Counted from the stretch's first letter, positions 1 to 11,373 are shown. The stretch: DNA of 64,000 bases from Amphiura filiformis (GCF_039555335.1 NC_092642.1:57639776-57703775); one strand, 5' to 3'. Made by a program: numbers and translations. Notes: generated from the letters alone by a model not told the origin.

Positions 1-366
1 TAACCCTCACCAGGAAATCAGACCAGATAACCCCTGTCTTGTACAAACTCCACTGGCTTCCAGTAAGAGAAAGGATTGTTTATAAAATTCTTCTGTTGAC
101 ATTCAAGATACTCAACGGTGAAGCTCCCCGCATATCTCTCTAATCTTGTGTCGTGCTACATTCCATCAAGGACCTTGAGATCTGCGTCACGCAATCTGCT
201 GTCTGAAATTCCCAGCAAGACTGTAACATACGGAAGGTGCTTCTCGGTTGTAGCGCCCAAGTTCTGGAATTCCCTCCCCGATTCCGTCCGAAACTCTGCC
301 ACTACAGCACAACTCAAATCGCGCATGAAGACTCACCTTTTTAAATCTGTGTATGACACCAAATAA
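1..366 (+). pseudogene. C-terminal fragment of LINE reverse transcriptase ORF2, frameshifted
   Basis: Frame 3 reads a block with LHWLPVRERIVYKILLLTFK, typical of the region after the reverse-transcriptase domain in CR1/L2-like ORF2 proteins. It continues to GEAP and then meets a stop near 119. The conserved reading resumes in another frame from 118 as AYLSNLV..., followed by YIPSRTLRSASRNLL, FSVVAPKFWNSLPDSVR and a final LKSRMKTHLF motif ending at 366. The frame change near 118-130 means this copy is decayed. No catalytic YADD box is visible because the 5' part lies outside the window. Confidence 0.8.
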
Positions 367-462
367 CAACTCTTGCCGATGTCTTCCGCTTGTCTGTTGC
401 AGCTCCTGTTTTTTTTTAACTTGATTTAATTGTGTATATTATTAAATTGGTTGTATATATTG

Positions 463-1434
463 CAGGGGCAGACTTAGGTTTCAGTTTTCTACTGGCCCTC
501 TGGGCCAGTGAAACGGCAAATCTACTGGCCCTGCAATAAATTTACTGGCCCAACTTTTTCAATATGTTCTACTGCAAAAAGTGCAAATAAAGAAGCACGG
601 TCCCATGCCCCTAACCAGGGGGCAGGTGGTGAACACCGCATCGCAAAATGCCAAAAAAAAGTCCCCTATTTTGACCCAAAAAGTCCCATTCACGAGCGTA
701 GCACGCAAAAAATAGAGGTTTTCAGTCCTTGTCGGTCAAAAAAGGTCCAAATTTTGAACAAAAATCCACTTTTTAAAAATCCTGTACGTTCCAATGCGAC
801 TTTTAAAGTTAGAGACTACCAGTTACTAAACTTGACACATGTTACTTGTGTGTTAACATTATTTTATTCTATGCCACCATGGACCCTAAAAATCTTTTTC
901 CAGGATCTATGGTGCCACTTTCATTCAAGCAAACCTGCACATTTTTAATTGTTTTGTACTGAGCGTACTCAATATAGAGAGACTCATACCATGGTCACTA
1001 ACACAAGTTCAGTCAGTCCTTCCTTAATTAATAAATCTATAGTTCCAAAAGTTCACAAAAGAAAAGGTTCAAAGTATGCGGTATTTGCGATATCGCTACC
1101 ATCCGCATCAGATAGAGCATGAAAGAGCTTGGAAATAGTATGTAGGTACATCGCCGAAAAAAAGCGGCGATATTTCCAACTTGCTTGCAACGCAAGGATA
1201 AGAACTTGAAACGGACAAAAAATCATTAAATAAAAATATAAATTACACACAGGTGACAAGTGGGGCAGAAACTGTGTCCAATTGTGTCCATCGCTGATTA
1301 TATCTTGCCTCATATATGAGTTATAACAGGATCAAAATCTAGTGGCCCGCCGGCCAGTATTGTTTGAAGTTTACTGGCCCGAGGCAAAATCAACTGGCCC
1401 CGGGCCACCGGGCCACTGCTTAAATCCGTCCCTG
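463..1434. mobile_element. Non-autonomous hAT element inside the LINE
   Basis: The terminal inverted repeats begin CAGGGGCAGACTTAG on the left and, reverse-complemented, CAGGGACGGATTTAAG on the right. The 8-bp sequence ATATATTG flanks both sides (455-462 and 1435-1442), diagnostic of hAT insertion. The roughly 970-bp interior carries repeated ACTGGCCC/GGGCCAGT motifs near both ends but no transposase coding region I can recognise. Open frames inside it (for example 508-948) show no transposase motif. Confidence 0.88.
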
Positions 1435-1749
1435 ATATATTGCTTACCAATTTTTTAAATCAAAAATTGCTGTTTTTAAAATTATTGTTGATGTTTTTTA
1501 AATCTTGCTATGCTGTTAATGCTTTTAATCCACTGTTTCATTCCTCTGGTGTCATTTGCTCGTTTCCTGAGGCTGTTGGTTTTAAAATCATTATCGTTTA
1601 TTTTGTTTGCTGTTTTATATTTTGCTTTTTCATGCTTTTTGTAGTGTAAGTTATGTGTAATTAAGTTGTTCAGCGCATAGTGACCTTTTAGTTTTATGCG
1701 CTTTATAAATGCTTTTTATTATTATTATTATTATGCCTAATACTAGTAT

Positions 1750-1921
1750 GGGGTTGTGCAATAATTAAGCACCAACCAAGGATAACTTCTGAATGGTACA
1801 AAGTAGCTTTGTTCCCCAAACTTGTTTCAATTTTTTTATTTTTAATATTTGAATGTTCTTGTACTTCTATGCCATTTAATGAAACAATGCTAGTACAGGT
1901 TCATAATTGTTGCACAGCCCC
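1750..1921. mobile_element. Palindromic MITE, GGGGYTGTGCAATAATTA family (short copy)
   Basis: The left end GGGGTTGTGCAATAATTAAG is mirrored by GGGGCTGTGCAACAATTATG read on the opposite strand at the right end. Related termini occur near 27575, 29996, 35120 and 35507. The 35120 copy has a TAA duplication, which suggests a 3-bp target (Harbinger-like). Here the flanks (TAT and TTA) do not match exactly. Confidence 0.6.
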
Positions 1922-1948
1922 TTACCAGAAACATCAATTCATCTTTTC

Positions 1949-2088
1949 GGTAAATCCCATAAGCCTTTGCGTGTAGACCTGTGGAAATCATTTAGTGAAC
2001 ATTGCTACTGCATGCGCATTTCAAAGTTGTGAAGTGCGCATCGGCATGGCAACATCACATGTCTACCCACAGGCTTATGGGATATACC
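1949..2088. mobile_element. Small palindromic MITE
   Basis: Imperfect terminal inverted repeats of about 30 bp contain GGTAAATCCCATAAGCCT on the left and GGTATATCCCATAAGCCT reverse-complemented on the right. A shared GTAGAC follows inside each end. The interior is about 80 bp and non-coding. No clear target duplication is visible. Confidence 0.5.
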
Positions 2089-2385
2089 AAAAGACCTAAT
2101 GATCTAGAATTTCTAAATACCAGCTGCAAAACAAATTTATTTCCAAACACAATAGGAAGGGTAATACAACACAAAGCAGGCAGGATACTTTATAAGGTGG
2201 ATATATGTTTAATATAATCATTAAAAAATTTAGTGCTCATTTGCATAGGTGATTGAAATCAATTACACAGTAGATATAAAATAATATTAAATGCATAGAT
2301 ATGAACTACTAAATGAATATACGTGTACATGTACTCTAGAACAATATTATGAAACCTCTACATGTGACCTGCTCCCACGAAATGA

Positions 2386-2887
2386 GGGGCTGGCATTTTC
2401 TTCGGAAGGGGGGGGGGGTCACAAATATGTCAGTGACCGAGTCAATTTTTATGACCCCCCTGTCGCGGGCAAAAATTTTTTACGCCCCCCCCCACCGCGG
2501 GTCGAAAAATTTTATGCCCCCCCCCCCCCCCCCTTCCAACTACACAGACTCAAGAAAAATTATTCATTGCCAGAACTAAGGCACGGAGCGCGTCAAAACT
2601 TATAAGTGAAAAAAGTGTGTGGAGCACGTTAAAACTTTTATTGTAAGTGTAAAGAAGGCGCGCGGAGCGTGTAAAAATTTTGCATAGATTGTATGCACAT
2701 TTCGATTGCAAAGTTAAAGAATGCACGTGCAGCGCGCGAAAATTTTGAGTCACCAGCCCTTAATAATTCTATAACCCCCTATTTTGGGTGTTAAAAAAAT
2801 TATAACCCCCCCTATTTTGGGTCTGAAAATTCTATGACCCCCCAGTATTTTTGGGACTCCCCCCTCCCGAAGAAAATGCCAGCCCCC
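2386..2887. mobile_element. Palindromic MITE with GGGGCTGGCATTTTCTTCGG ends and long G/C homopolymers
   Basis: The left end GGGGCTGGCATTTTCTTCGG is mirrored at the right by CCGAAGAAAATGCCAGCCCC. TGA lies on both sides (2383-2385, 2888-2890), consistent with a 3-bp duplication. Runs of G and C up to about 18 bases and repeated ATGACCCCCC/TATAACCCCC blocks fill the interior. Open frames here (2291-2605) are products of this repeat and are not genes. Confidence 0.65.
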
Positions 2888-3239
2888 TGAGTGTAAAGTT
2901 GGTAGTTTCGAGACCATGTTTGACACACATTGTGTTCATGCCAGAACGGGCACAACATGCACAATTTAGGGTATTCACAAAGAACCTACGTCTACTGGCT
3001 TGAACATGTGTGCATCAAACAAAGAACATCAACTCAGCAGCCAGGAGGTCTTGAAACTACCAATTTGCAAATTTACGCTCATTTTGTGCTTCAGGTCACA
3101 TGGTAGGAATAAAGTGATTTTGAAGTACAGCTTAGAAAAGGGGAGGGTTGGTTATGAGTCTGAGCCAAATACCAAAAAATAAGGCGGTTCATAACCGTAA
3201 GACCCCCTGGCCCACACGGCTGTACCTAAATGTTGTAAC

Positions 3240-3530
3240 AACCATTCCTTTTGAATTTGAGCTCGATTGGACCAATCTTGAAATTTGACCTCTGTCCCTT
3301 AAACTTTGACTTTGGGTCATAAATATTTTAAACATGTTTAGAATGTGATCATTCCTGTTGAATTTGAGCTTGATTGGACCAATTTTGAGATTTAACCTTT
3401 GACGCCTTCAACTTTTACCTTTGGGGTCATAAATATTTTAAACATGTTAAGAAAGTTGTAAGGATCATTCCTGTTGAATTTGAGCTCGATTGGAGCAATT
3501 TCAAAATCTTACCTTTGACCCATATTGACC
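3240..3530. repeat. Three-copy tandem repeat, unit about 107-116 bp
   Basis: GAATTTGAGCT starts at 3253, 3360 and 3476, each time followed by TGATTGGA-CAAT and preceded by ATTCCTGTT or similar. Between copies runs a shared CTTTGACCTTTGGGTCAT block followed by AAATATTTTAAACATG. The copies differ by several substitutions, so the array is old. No coding potential. Confidence 0.7.
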
Positions 3531-4839
3531 CTCCTGCACTTTCCCCATCACTGAGCAGCTCAACGCACTTACCCCTATCAACGATCAAAATTACAGTGCA
3601 ATAGGACAAATTTGCGAGAAAAAAAGCAAAACCTAACCAAAATGGAACACACACATACAGAAGGAATTCACTATCGCAAGATCTCCCTCCATGGCTAAAG
3701 CCAGGGGGATAATGATTTACATATATGATATACATTGTAATGGAAAATTGTGATTCTTTTTCCTTAGGAAGAATATGGTGAATTTGGTACAAAGTTGCAC
3801 ATTTCGAGAAAATAGTATAATAAAAGGCACTTCAAAACTAGAAAGACATCAATCTATGTGGACACATGTATAATACTGGCATTTTCCTACAGTACATAAC
3901 CAGTACAGTACCAGTTATGTTCACCCCTGTATAGATCCTAAACAAAGATAAATATGTCAAAATTAAAATGAGCATCTAGCACCTGCACCCATCAGCTCTG
4001 ATTTAAGAAACTGGTTTAAAGAAACATTGACTTTAAAACACAAGGAAGTAATGAAATCAAAAGTTGCACTTTCATGTTCTTATCAATGGAAAGCATGTCG
4101 CTAATTTAAATGTCCTCTATCAATGGAAGCATGACACTAGTTCTCTTGTTTGAGAGCGCTTTGTGTACAAATCAATAGGGCATGCAATGAAGCAAAACTG
4201 TAACTTTTAAATTTGCATCCTCCATGGGTTTTTGGATCATTGTGTCTTGTTTTCTTGACAGATTTTAATGAATGAGGTCTTAAATCCAAGCTAGCTGAAA
4301 GATGCAGCTATTGGCTACTGGTTCTAATTATAACATACCTGCCTTTAGGATATACAGGGGTAACCATACCTGGTATCTTAATTGTTTTGCAAACTGTATA
4401 TAAATCTTGGCAATCATATTTCTAAACCCATCACAAGAAATAAGTCCCCTTCTCAACATTTCCTTATAACATTGTTACATGTATGTAAATAAATTTTGTA
4501 CCAATAAAACTTTAAAATAATAATATGACTGTTTACTCTTGTGTGACCCTCAAAAGGACCTCATAAGGTTATACAGGGGTAAAAAAGTAAACATGCTCAG
4601 ATTTCACTCTTTAGCATATCAAATTATCTCGTCATAAGGATCACAAAAGTATATATTTTGTGTGTGCAAGGGTTGAAGGTCAATTTTTAAGTTGTACAGG
4701 GGGTCAATACTTTGATTTTCAATTTTCATTGAACTTCTACCAAATTGTTTGTCTAGCTTCAGGTAGTGAGAAAAAGATATGTGCCACTATCTGTGATATG
4801 CGTATAATTAATGTTACCTGGCAAAAGGTTGTATGTCTA
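3531..4839. other. Non-coding stretch, nothing recognised
   Basis: AT-rich sequence with only short chance open frames on both strands. I see no splice-bounded exon, RNA gene or terminal inverted repeats here. Two weak CAGGGGTAA-type motifs near 4355 and 4572 do not form an element. Confidence 0.5.
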
Positions 4840-5278
4840 TAGACCTTTTTTCTCAGACGTCACCAATCAATCGATATTGGGGTCCAGCATTGAGTCATCA
4901 GCACCCAACGCGCAAACACCATGCAGCGATCAACTTTGCGCTGAATTGCCAGCTCGCAGTACGCGTTTAGTTCTTCATGGTGTAAACAGTAAACAAAAAT
5001 GTGAAACAAAACAAAGATTAATTTTCAAATAGCATGGCGGTTTTTCCGTATCTTTTGTATTTTGTAGTATCAAAACAAGCTGAAACAAAGGTAACTATAG
5101 TATACAGTTCCATTCAAAAAATTATTTTATGGAAGCTAATGTGAAACATGACAAAACAGAGGAGAAAATACGCAGTATTTGGTGTTTTCACACTGTGGGC
5201 ATGTGGGAAACGCATGTGTTGTTTGTTTACATCTGAGACCCCAATATCGATTAGGTGACTTCATCAGAAAAAGGTCTA
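4840..5278. mobile_element. Palindromic MITE with TATAGACCTTTTT ends (TA target)
   Basis: TATAGACCTTTTTTCTCAGA on the left is mirrored by TATAGACCTTTTTCTGATGA on the opposite strand at the right. Both are followed by a GTCACC and then an ATCGATATTGGGGTC block. TA is present on both sides, as expected for Tc1/mariner-type insertion. The interior is non-coding. Confidence 0.7.
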
Positions 5279-5334
5279 TAGGTTCTAATGGCAATTTTGC
5301 TCTGTTAAAATCGGTTTATCAATTCTACTTTTAA

Positions 5335-5680
5335 GGGTACTACACCCCTGGCCAATTTTGTGACTATTTTTGCTTTTTTCTCAAAAATTATAGCGCATTG
5401 GTGACAGGTAAGATATTTATATTATAGGGGCAAAGACTACAACTACTGCACTGAAAATTCAGCAACTCAAGGCAAGTGGTTATTGATTTATTGATCAAAT
5501 ATTGTTTTTCCCTCATTTTTGAATGTAACTCCACAACTGTTGTCTGGGCTGAAATAAAATTTCCAGTGCAGTAGTTGTAGTCCTTGCCCCTGTAATATAC
5601 ATATCTTACTTGTCACCAATGCGCTATAATTTTTGAGAAAATGCAAAAATAGGCACAAAATTGGGCAGGTGTAGTACCCA
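5335..5680. mobile_element. TTAA-targeted palindromic MITE, family A, copy 1
   Basis: Starts after TTAA with GGGTACTACACCCCTGGCC. The two arms mirror each other for well over 100 bp, including AAAATTATAGCGCATTGGTG and TAGGGGCAAAGACTACAACT. The right end GTAGTACCCAGTAA has decayed from TTAA. A second, better-preserved copy lies at 8223-8575. A TTAA target suggests piggyBac-type mobilisation (inference). Confidence 0.75.
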
Positions 5681-6199
5681 GTAACTCCCTGTATAAACCC
5701 TATGGGGTCATTTTGAGGGTCATACATTGTAGACTCAAAATAACACTTTAAACCCTTTTTTGGGATTCAGCAGGTCCAAATTAGTAAAGATGTACCTAGG
5801 TTATCAACTTTAACTCAGAAATGCTTCAACAATTTTATACAAGCACATTATTTGAGATGTTCCTCTAGTTAAAATGCAGTGCATCTGAAGTCAACATCAT
5901 CATAAATCCTAATTATAAGCCAGAAAGTTTTAAACCATTAGTTGTTGATACATGTACCAATAATAACAAGCTTTCAACTACTTTACTATTAAATATTACT
6001 ATTGAGTCAAGAAATATTACACAATATATACCCATGATGAAACTAGCTACCTTTCCTATGCCTACTTGAAAACAAATCTTCTAATACACGAATATTGGTC
6101 ATATTGTTATGATCAGCTGCTGCCTTTCTTCTTAAAGTTCCCCTGATTGGTTCATTACATCTATATAATAATACGCTATTCTCTGTAGAGTTGTCTGTT
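5681..6199. other. Non-coding spacer, nothing recognised
   Basis: AT-rich sequence without long open frames, splice-bounded exons or inverted termini between the TTAA element and the minisatellite. Confidence 0.5.
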
Positions 6200-7330
6200 T
6201 GTCTGTGACTGCTAATGTGAGGCCGTCGTGGGTCGCACGGGGCTCATACTTGGTGGGTGGGTGCAGCTTGGTATGAAGAAGAACGAGTTTAGATTTTTTA
6301 AGGTCAAAGGTCAAGGACGGGGTCAAGTTCAATTGAAGTCTAATTTCAAATACTTTAAATGGCAAATCTAGCCATGCCATTGTGTTGACCTTGGACTATC
6401 AAACAAAAGTTTCCACGGTGACCTTTTCGTCAGACCAACGGTTAAGAGGTAAAAGGTCAAGAAAGGTAAAAATTTCAAACTGCCCCTATGAAGCTCAAAC
6501 TTGGTGGGTGGATGGAACTTGGAATAACAAACAAACGTTTCCACAGTGACCTTTTCGTCAGACCAACGGTTAAGAGGTCAAAGGTCAAGAAAGGTAACAA
6601 ATTCAAATTGCTCCTATGGAGCTCAAATTTGGTGGGTGGGTGGACCTTGGACTAACAAACAAAAGTTTTCACGGTGACCTTTTCGTCATATCTACGGTTA
6701 AGAGGTCATAGGTCAAGAAAGGTAAAAATTTCAAATTGCCCCTATGGATCTCAAACTTGGTGGGTGGGTGGACCTTGGACTAACAAACAAAAGTTTCCAT
6801 GGTGACCTTTTCATCATATATACGGTTAAGAGGTCATAGGTCAAGAAAGGTAACAATTTCAAATTGCTCATATGGAGCTCAAACTTGGTGGGTGGGTGGA
6901 CCTTGGACTACCAAACAAAACTTTCCACGGTGACCTTTTCGTCATACCTACGGTTAAGAGGTCATAGGTCAAGAAAGGTAATAATTTCAAATTGCTCCCA
7001 TTGAGCTCAAACTTGGTGGGTGGGTGGACCTTGGACTAACAAACAAAAGTTTCCACGGTGATCTATTCTTCAGACCTACGGTTAAGAGGTCAAAGGTCAA
7101 AAAGGTAAAAATTTCAAATTGCCTGTGAAGCTCATACTTGGTGGGTAGGTGGAAATTGGACTAACAAACAAAAGTTCCATTGTGACCTTTTTGTCAGACC
7201 TACGGTTGAGAGGTCATAGGTCAAAAACAAAGATTTCAAATTGCTTATGGAGCTCAAACTTGGTCGGTGGGTATAACTTTGGCCAAGGAAGCCCTGGTTT
7301 GAGATCTGCAAAAGCCAATAACTATGACAG
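6200..7330 (+). repeat. 128-bp minisatellite; nearly every unit carries an AGGTCA-N-AGGTCA (DR1) motif
   Basis: TTGGTGGGTG recurs at 6250, 6501, 6629, 6757, 6885, 7013, 7138 and (as TTGGTCGGTG) 7260, giving a period of 128 bp that slips to 125 and 122 at the right end. Each unit also contains ACAAACAAAAGTTTCCACGG, GTGACCTTTTCGTCA and CGGTTAAG. Perfect AGGTCAAAGGTCA or AGGTCATAGGTCA occurs at 6301, 6575, 6703, 6831, 6959, 7087 and 7211, with one imperfect copy at 6447. This is the consensus of a nuclear-receptor DR1 element; whether it is bound is unknown. Confidence 0.85.
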
Positions 7331-7877
7331 CCGAGAACCGCGAAATACGGGTAACCGCCTAGTGATATTATAATCTGACTAACCAATCAAAATACAGCTT
7401 TCGGATCTCTTAAAGCAATTTTAAGCTTAATTTCCGTCAGTCCGAATTACCTTATCTCCGATTGGCTCAATATATGATGAAGGCCTCTTTGTAACCAATC
7501 AAAATAGTCCTTGTAGGCCGATGATTTGGCATGTTGTGCCCACGAGGTTAACAATTCACTTGTTGGTCACAGTTTGTCTTAATTAGTTCATTGACATTTT
7601 ACATATCATATCTATAGCAATTATATAAATGCTGGATAGATATAGGCCTAATGATAGATTTATGATATTTTACAAAAATGTAGACACTATTTTTACTTGT
7701 AGGCACTACAGTCCTAACTTTGAATGAACACATTGGGCCATTTAAGACCTACATGAATAGTCAACCACCCGAATCCCAACCTCTTTTATGCAGCTCTCTC
7801 TGTTATCCTGACATGTGAACTTCATAGAAAAAACATGTTTTTAATAAAGCAGTGAGAGCTTGATTTCATGCACTTAA
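7331..7877. other. Non-coding spacer
   Basis: No gene, RNA or inverted terminus recognised. Three CCAATCA motifs occur between about 7380 and 7500 on either strand. They are suggestive of CCAAT boxes, but no start site can be tied to them. Confidence 0.4.
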
Positions 7878-8218
7878 GGGTATACAATGTATTGTTGGTC
7901 GAAGCAGCAAAAAAAATGTAGTTCACAGCATCTTGCCAATGGTAGTGAGCTTTAGCAAAAATTGCATTGCTCAATTCATAGCGTGTAGAAGAATTCAAAT
8001 ATCACATATACTTTTGTATGTCATGTGGTTCTTGAGTTACACACAATGTATGTTGTAAAGAGGGCTGAAACAACAACACTTTTGTAAAACATACATAACT
8101 CATTAACAGCAATAAATTAAGCAAGTATATGATTTGTAGAATGAACTTTTGCAGAACACCAAAGTGTTGTTTTTTTTCAATAATATATTGCTTCGACCAA
8201 CAATTACCTTGTATAACC
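7878..8218. mobile_element. TTAA-targeted palindromic MITE, family B, copy 1
   Basis: Flanked exactly by TTAA (7874-7877 and 8219-8222). The left end GGGTATACAATGTATTGTTGG plus TCGAAGCA is mirrored by TGCTTCGACCAACAATTACC and TTGTATAACC. The family is distinct from the neighbouring family A but uses the same TTAA target. Another copy, in opposite orientation, is at 43649-44012. Confidence 0.8.
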
Positions 8219-8222
8219 TTAA

Positions 8223-8575
8223 GGGGGTACTACACCCCTGGCAACTTTTGTGCCTATTTTTGCATTTTTCTCAAAAATTATAGCGCATTGGTGACAAGTA
8301 AGATATTTATATTATAGGGGCAAGGACTATAACTACTGCACTGAGAATTCAGCAACTCAAGGCAAGTAGTTATTGATTTATTGATCAAATATTGATTTTC
8401 CCTCATTTTCGACTGTAACTCCAGAACTATTGTCTGTGTTGAAATAAAATTTCCAGTGCAGTAGTTGTATTCCTTGCCCCTATAATAGACATATCTTATT
8501 TGTCACCCAATGCGCTATAATTTTTGAGAAAAATGCAAAAATAGGCACAAAATTTGGCAGGGGTGTAGTACCCCC
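8223..8575. mobile_element. TTAA-targeted palindromic MITE, family A, copy 2
   Basis: Flanked by TTAA at 8219-8222 and 8576-8579, with ends GGGGGTACTACACCCCTGGC and its mirror. The arms match copy 1 (5335-5680) closely. The left TTAA is the same four bases that end the family B element, so the two insertions abut head to tail and share one target copy. Confidence 0.85.
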
Positions 8576-8990
8576 TTAAGCATTAAGAAGGATAACTACA
8601 TGTATGTGGCATATACAACACTCAAATACCATCTTTCATTGTTATTACCCCCATTTTGAGTCATTTGTTGCAGTCTCAATGTTAGCACCTCAGGCATTGA
8701 TGCACAATTGCATATAATTCACTTATCCGGATTTTTCACTTATCCGACCAATGCTTGGTCCCCGGGGCTTGGTCCCATCATGGTTGAAAATGTGTTATTA
8801 AAACAAAATTGCAATTTCACTGTCCACAATCAGAAATTAAAAGCTTCTTTTTACTTAAATGTCCTGAGAATAAAACTGAATGCATGCCTAGTTGAATATA
8901 AATATACATACTTGAATTGATATTTCACAGACCCTTCCTCTGCAAACTCATGTCAATTGTACAGATTTGCAGCATATTTACTGTAAAAGT

Positions 8991-9189
8991 AGAAATTTTC
9001 GTGAGGTTTTTATTTTCGCGAATTTCGCGAGTGGACATAAAATCGCGAAAATAAAAATTCGCGAAAATAACCTTTTGCATTAGGTTTCTATTGTATCAAT
9101 ATCAAAACTGCTAAATTTAATTCTCGCACAATTGACAAAATCTTCAAAATCGCGAAAATATCTTCTCGCGAAAATATTGACTTTTACAG
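8991..9189. mobile_element. Palindromic MITE with CTGTAAAAGT ends and CGCGAAAAT motifs
   Basis: TA flanks both sides. The left end CTGTAAAAGTAGAAATTTTC is mirrored by AATATTGACTTTTACAG. The interior is dense in TTTTCGCGAA/ATCGCGAAAAT. A second copy is at 63235-63424. Similar short elements are common in marine invertebrate genomes (general knowledge), probably moved by mariner-type transposases. Confidence 0.8.
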
Positions 9190-9375
9190 TATTTAATTAT
9201 TACTAATATAATCTCATAAACATCAACTAGCCGTTTTAAAGGTCCATATATTTACATATATCGTACTTCACAACATATTGTGGCACTCAACAAAGTGCTA
9301 TGCATGATCTGCGTTATTGAAAAATGGAGAAAAAGGGTCAGATTTGAAATTACGTTTTAAAATAAGAGAAACATG

Positions 9376-9627
9376 TGTGACACGATCAAGGAAATGAGTC
9401 GGATGTCGCTAATATTGATTTTGAGATATTGGCAAAGAAAGTGTTAAAATTCTTTTGTTTTATATTGTTTTCAGCGATTGATATATTGACGTAACTTTGC
9501 AAAGAAAGGTCGTATCAACATGGGGTTTTCAGTTTCTGGAAGCTCTAAATGTCCTCTTTAGAAACATATGTAAAACTCATTTTCGACCAGGGTCGACAGG
9601 TGTCTCATTCCCCTTGATCATGTCACA
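9376..9627. mobile_element. Palindromic MITE with TGTGACAYGATCAAGG ends, short copy
   Basis: TGTGACACGATCAAGGAAAT on the left is mirrored by TGTGACATGATCAAGGGGAA at the right. A longer relative, about 570 bp and inverted, is at 41893-42465; it shares the CATGGGGTTTTCAGTTTCTG segment and the cold-spot sequences around it. The target duplication is unclear. Confidence 0.7.
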
Positions 9628-10211
9628 TATGATATGCCTATTAAGCAGGTGTGAGCAATAAACCCTGATGGCTTCCCTCACTGTCCATTTGACCCTAGTA
9701 AATTATTACACATGCACAGCCATTCATAAATCATCAAATCAAGCCCCCCCCCTCCCCATGCAGGCACAGGTTAGGAAATAAAAGTTTGATGACATTTCAT
9801 TCAAAGTCTGCTCTTTAGGAGGCTGACTCCTTTCTGAAATGTAAGTGTGAAATGTTGACATTTCCAACCTGTATTTGTAGGATATTGATCACATTTAGAC
9901 TACAATATGTTAAAGGCTCTTGTACCCTATTTTACCAATTTCAGGAATTTCAAGGGTAGGGAAAAGTGAATTTTCAGGATTTTTCCATGTTTTTCAGGAA
10001 AGTTTGCCACCACCAAGTGGCATCACTGCATACTTACTGTACTTACGCTCCCCTTCTATTAAACACCCCCATCAATTTTCCAGCAAAAAGCTTTGACCCA
10101 TACTTTTACAAACATTTTGAACTTTTTGACCCCTCCCCCCTAATGAACAGACTTTTGCTTATATGACATCATCAAACTTTCGGTTTGTTCCCTTAGGTTG
10201 AAGGGAGGATT
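9628..10211. other. Non-coding spacer
   Basis: Only short chance open frames; C-rich patches near 9745 and 10130. No gene or repeat boundary recognised. Confidence 0.45.
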
Positions 10212-10219
10212 GGCCCTAC

Positions 10220-10476
10220 CAGGCGGTGGATGACATGATCGAACCGGCAACTCGTGAAACCGCCCGCCCGTATGGCATTTTCCATATACTCAGTTAGTTT
10301 TGTGGGGTTCATTATCGAACCCCAACGGTTTTAGCTTGTATTTATATTATTTATCAACATAGGCCTATTTGTTTGTGATATTTCAAGCGTTTTAAAATTT
10401 CAAAATAATCCCATTCAATTACACGGTTGTGATGAAAATTTACTGAATTTAGGGAATGCACGTCATACACCACCTG
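10220..10476. mobile_element. Short hAT-type MITE, copy 1
   Basis: The terminal repeats CAGGCGGTGGATGAC and CAGGTGGTGTATGAC (opposite strand) match at 13 of 15 positions. The 8-bp sequence GGCCCTAC is duplicated exactly at 10212-10219 and 10477-10484. The 257-bp interior has a strongly conserved block (GGGGTTCATTATCGAACCCC) shared with copy 2 at 31462-31717. Confidence 0.88.
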
Positions 10477-10484
10477 GGCCCTAC

Positions 10485-11373
10485 ATTGTAACTTATCACT
10501 GACCAGACTGTATAATTATACAAACAGGAATACAGAGTCAGAATGGGTTGTGGCACACAATTAAAAATCACATAAACAGACACAGTCAAGCTACAAACTT
10601 TCTAAACTACCACACAATTTTTCATACAATGTCCGCACTAATAATATACTTATAATGAAACAATATGAAGGCATACAGTTTTTGTATATTGGTATTCAGA
10701 AACTAATACTTAGTAAACTACAATCAAATTATTAGGCACTGTGACATCAAAATTTCAAACTGCATAAATCCGTCATACAGAGATGTCACTACACTGTCAA
10801 TGATAGATTATAACCAGCACCCAGGCTAACCAATCAGCACTCGCAGGAATTATGTGGACTTGTCGGATTATTACTTTTTACCCTTTACAGAGTTGGAAAA
10901 TGATCCATGAGAGTAGCATGTATACCATCAGTTGCTGGAAGAAACAATGCACTATTATAGAGATGAGAATAGAGGATACCATAAAACCTCGTCTGCAAGT
11001 ATATATGTGATCAATCACATCAAAACCGACCACTTCGCGGCTGGCTTCAATATCAGATAACAATGAAAGAAGATGAGAAAATATTAAGAAAATAAAAAGA
11101 AATTTGAACTTGATTTGCCTCATAAAACATTTTTACTGTATGTGATTTCAACAAGGTGTCATTTTAATGCTAAAAAACAGCAGTTTATCCTAGTGTTTAA
11201 ATCTCCATTTTCATTTCTGCCACGAAGTGATTGGTTTTGATGTGATGGGTCACATTCACATATTTAAGTGTTTTTGATGAAAGCTAATTATGCCACTACA
11301 ATAGAATGTCTTATCTGCTTAAACTCACTAATGTTATACATCTGTCGATCGACTTATACAGCTAATCATTATA
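10485..11373. other. Non-coding spacer
   Basis: AT-rich sequence without a recognised gene. An 81-codon minus-strand frame at 10878-11123 starts with a hydrophobic stretch but has no supporting splice sites or similarity I recognise, so I treat it as chance. Confidence 0.45.

Larger units (their letters stand above)
1..1735 (+). mobile_element. 3' end of a CR1/L2-like non-LTR retrotransposon (LINE), interrupted by a hAT element
   Basis: The left part encodes the C-terminal end of a LINE reverse-transcriptase protein. The non-coding 3' region resumes after the inserted hAT and ends in a short TTA/ATT microsatellite (about 1714-1734), as is usual for L2/CR1-type tails. The element enters from the left window edge, so its 5' part is not visible. 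The insert at 463-1434 splits the 3' region, and an 8-bp duplication shows that the hAT arrived later. Confidence 0.75.

Noticed and set aside
508-948. 146-codon open frame as a gene
   Set aside because: Lies wholly inside the hAT element, has no transposase or other motif, and its composition is ordinary for AT-rich non-coding DNA.
6200-7330. CRISPR-like array
   Set aside because: The repeats are contiguous 128-bp units without spacer diversity, and the genome is eukaryotic.
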